The notes below the pieces were generated by a model that saw nothing but the letters and a program-made list of their open reading frames with translations, had not been told where the DNA came from and did not search any database. Both the position numbers and the translations under genes were made by a program. From Stenopsyche tienmushanensis (taxonomy: Eukaryota; Arthropoda; Insecta; Trichoptera; Stenopsychidae): 64,000 nucleotides of DNA. Where the stretch lies: contig WACJ01000413.1 in NCBI GenBank assembly GCA_008973525.1, forward strand, positions 1 to 64,000, written 5' to 3'. Below are positions 61,700-64,000 of this stretch, piece by piece; the stretch's first letter is position 1, and each line of letters starts with the position of its first letter.

Positions 61700-62140
61700 T
61701 ACGGCGATGATATTATATTAAAAAACGAAAATGCTTTTTTATGTAAAGGGAACGTATGTCTCAAAGAGCAAATAAAGCTAAAATAGTTAATACTGATAAA
61801 AAGTGCTTTGAAAACCGTAATGAAAAACGTCGTCGCCTATGTCTGTATCAACTGTTGAACGTATGCCTCCCGCATCCAGCTTCCTCCTGGTATTTTTCTG
61901 ATGTCGTCAGTCCATCTTGGGGGTCTTCGTTTGCCCGCTCTTGGTCGCCACTCCAAAACTTATCTTCTCCATCGTCCACCGTCTCTTCGGAAAATGTGTC
62001 CCGTCCATTACCACTTCTTGCCAATTCAATGTATCCCACATTGATTAAATTCCTTAATTTTTAAGCACTGCAGAATTTTCGCTTTAAAAATGTACTTAGG
62101 TTTTCCAAATGCTGCGCATCCCTGTTGTATACCTCTGTCG
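61700..62140. other. no gene recognised
   Basis: A less AT-rich patch at 61820-62040 carries overlapping 102- and 63-codon ORFs on opposite strands (Ser/Pro-rich on one, acidic on the other). It could be a remnant of an unknown element. No motif is recognised. Confidence 0.3.
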
Positions 62141-62144
62141 ATTT

Positions 62145-62880
62145 CTTTGTAGAAGTTCATTCGTCTATAATCATCTGAAAAACTTGGGCTACATCAATCG
62201 TTCAAATGTGTGGCTTCCTCACGAACTGACTGACTCAAATAAAATTCAGCATATTTCAACATGTGATCTCTTTCTCCAATTACATAATAGCCAACCTTTT
62301 TTGAAGATACTTGTCACTGGAGATGAAATTTGGATACTATATGAGAATATCCAACGTAAGCGGTCATGGACCGAGGGTACAGAAGCTATAACTGTAGCTA
62401 AACCTGGCCTACATCCAAAAAAAGTTTTGCTATGCATTTGGTGGGACTGGAAGGGGTTAGTTTATTATGAGCTACTTCAGCAAGGTGAAACGATCAATCC
62501 AACAGAATATTGTTTCCAACTAGACAATCTAAAGGATGCAATTGCCAGAAAACGGCCAGAATTAGTGAACAGAGGAGGCGTTGTTTTTCATCACGATAAC
62601 ACACAGCCTCATGTGTCTTTGCACGTCAGAAATAAATTATTATCATTTGACTGGGATGATCTACCTCATCCTCCATAGTCTCCGGATATTGCCCCTTCAG
62701 ATTATTATTTATTTCTTTCATTGAAAAATTCTTTACGTGGAAAAAATTTAATTCAAAAAATGATATAAACATGTACCTTTACCAATATTTTGCCAGCAAA
62801 TCTGGGGAATTTTGGCAAGAAGGCATTATGAGGCTTCCGGAGAGATGGATATAGGTAATAGAATAGAATGGATCATATGC
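62145..62880 (+). pseudogene. mariner transposase pseudogene, 5'-truncated
   Basis: Same subfamily as the 15 kb copy but better preserved in the middle. It begins at YNHLKNLGYINRSNVWLPHE and has LVTGDEIWILYENIQRKRSW with the first catalytic Asp. Then come LLCIWWDWKGLVYYELL, KRPELVNRGGVVFHHDN with the second Asp, and SPDIAPSDYYLF with the third Asp 34 positions further. A TAG at 62677 replaces the usual Tyr of PPYSPD. Frame is lost after GKNLIQK, but GIMRLPERW-like sequence persists near 62825. The Met of the ORF at 62109 and the residues before about 62145 are outside the homology. I see neither terminal repeat, so it is truncated on both sides. Confidence 0.93.
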
Positions 62881-62884
62881 ACAT

Positions 62885-63725
62885 GCAAAAACAGACACTG
62901 CGCGCCATCTCTTATTTAGCTGCCCTTCCATGTTGCAAATTGTATTCAATTCGATGGCTAGCTCTTAATTATGGATTAAAATAATATTTTGATGATATTC
63001 CATTTTAAAATGTCTAAAACAGCCCTTTGAAAGTCAACTTGTTCCACACCAATAAAAATAAACTCTCAATAATGCGAAGGAAAAAAAATCTAAAATGGTA
63101 TAGAATTATAAATTCATCAATTAGATTAGACATAAATTAGATTTGAATCACGAAGATGTTTCCAATATGAATATATAAAATGTATTTCGCTGTAATACGA
63201 CTATAATAATGTAGAGCTTTTATCAGAGAGCTCGCGTCACGTAGGCGCCGAGATCGCAACGTAGACGCTCCCATTTATAACCGATTTAATTTTGTTTGAA
63301 ATCCAATGTTATGTTCTACATTTCAATCAATATTCAAAACATATCATTGAATATGCATTGCAATAACAATAAATTAGGCCATTGTAGAGATAGCGCTTTA
63401 TTTAACATAATTATAATCATAGTGCTTATAAACTCAGTACTTTTAAGTACAATGACTTATTGCTTTATCTTGAGGAAACAGTCAGTTGAATTTTTCAGTC
63501 GTTATCAAAAATTGGCGTCATGATTCATTTCAGTCTATAACACCCATTATAATTGCAAAAATGGTATATTTTTCCGAAGCATTCATTATTGATTAGCGTC
63601 CGGCAACCATTTTGAATTTCCAGGAGCTTTCCACCAATGTAATAATACAGCTTGCATTTCACTTCCTCTCCTATGAAGTATCAATATTGCCATCTCTATA
63701 ATCCCCAGCTTTTATGTTTATATGA
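62885..63725 (+). repeat. direct repeat, right copy (with modules A and B)
   Basis: Right-hand counterpart of 60720-61390. Module A here (63234-63268) can fold: GCGTCACGT pairs with ACGT.GACGC with one bulge. The block TTCAATCAATATTCAAAACA and TGCATTGCAATAACAATAAA are shared with the left copy. Reversed module B lies at about 63580-63720 (GTCCGGCAACCATTTTGAAT, GCTTGCATTTCACTTCCTC). Confidence 0.75.
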
Positions 63726-63817
63726 ATTCTCCTCTATCACATATTTTACTTGAGCTTGATTGAATTAAAGCCTCATGGAAGCTTCCAATATACTTTATTT
63801 TCTATAAATGCTGAATA

Positions 63818-64000
63818 TCAGGTCAGTCCAAAAGTTCGTGCACATTTTTGAAAAGATTTTAAATAATGTAAATAAAACATAATTAAATATTAGATTTTTT
63901 ATCATAGACATGGTTGAAGAAAACCCGCGATATACCGTTCGCGAAATAGCTAACCAGTTAGAAATTCCACGAACATCCGTCCATAATCATCTGACAAAAT
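63818..64000 (+). mobile_element. mariner, 5' end, cut by the window edge
   Basis: TCAGGTCAGTCCAAAAGTTC followed by GTGCACATTTTT is a mariner-type terminal repeat, preceded by TA at 63816-63817. A coding start follows at about 63910: MVEENPRYTVREIANQLEIP and RTSVHNHLTK. The first helix-turn-helix half is missing, exactly as in the copy at 15 kb, although the terminal sequence is different. The rest lies outside the window, so its state is unknown. Confidence 0.8.

Noticed and set aside
61756..62064. 102-codon Ser/Pro-rich ORF
   Set aside because: The overlapping reverse frame is equally open. The composition follows from the CG-richer patch, and no domain is seen.

Overview
The window looks like a very AT-rich, gene-poor, repeat-dense piece of an arthropod nuclear genome. 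The reasons are: intron-split host exons, several mariner copies, BED-finger hAT transposons of the ZBED/Charlie type, a Helitron, an RTE fragment and an intact CR1/Jockey-group non-LTR retrotransposon. I see no bacterial operons, no CRISPR and no rRNA. An insect is likely, but the sequence does not fix the species.

Layout. 0-4 kb: dispersed repeat modules, a small 84-bp duplication and a degraded hAT end. 4.2-7.4 kb: a satellite of about 26 monomers of about 121 bp with alternating monomer types. 8.2-8.7 kb: an RTE reverse-transcriptase fragment. 8.9-14.5 kb: a decayed repeat family carrying a recurring motif of about 30 bp. 14.7-18.1 kb: a 127-bp MITE, an internally deleted mariner with both ends, and a decayed hAT transposase. 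18-28 kb: mostly featureless, except the last two exons of a host gene on the minus strand (22.76-23.93 kb) and a promoter-like motif cluster at 21.8 kb. 28.3-34.8 kb: two near-identical defective hAT copies in inverted orientation, enclosing a lone satellite monomer, a 910-bp TTAA-type element with 21-bp perfect inverted ends, and an unrecognised broken ORF. 36-46 kb: a strongly diverged array of 1.3-1.9 kb units. 46-51.6 kb: another mariner, an LTR-like fragment, a long perfect hairpin and inverted pieces of the same unit family. 51.6-59.8 kb: a complete non-LTR element on the minus strand, with ORF1 and ORF2 open and a 2,966-bp Helitron inserted in its 3' UTR. 59.8-64 kb: two direct copies of a 670-840 bp repeat around a mariner remnant, and a further mariner running off the edge.

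How the parts relate. Almost everything is mobile or derived from mobile DNA. The strongest signals are relationships between elements. The target-site duplication of one hAT copy is found, reverse-complemented, on the other copy, as expected if the segment between them was inverted by recombination. Both hAT copies share the same two internal stop codons. A broken Helitron lies inside an otherwise intact retrotransposon, so it was probably moved in trans after it had already decayed. Two mariner copies share the same 5' coding deletion but carry different terminal sequences. Divergence, copy number and expression could not be measured here.
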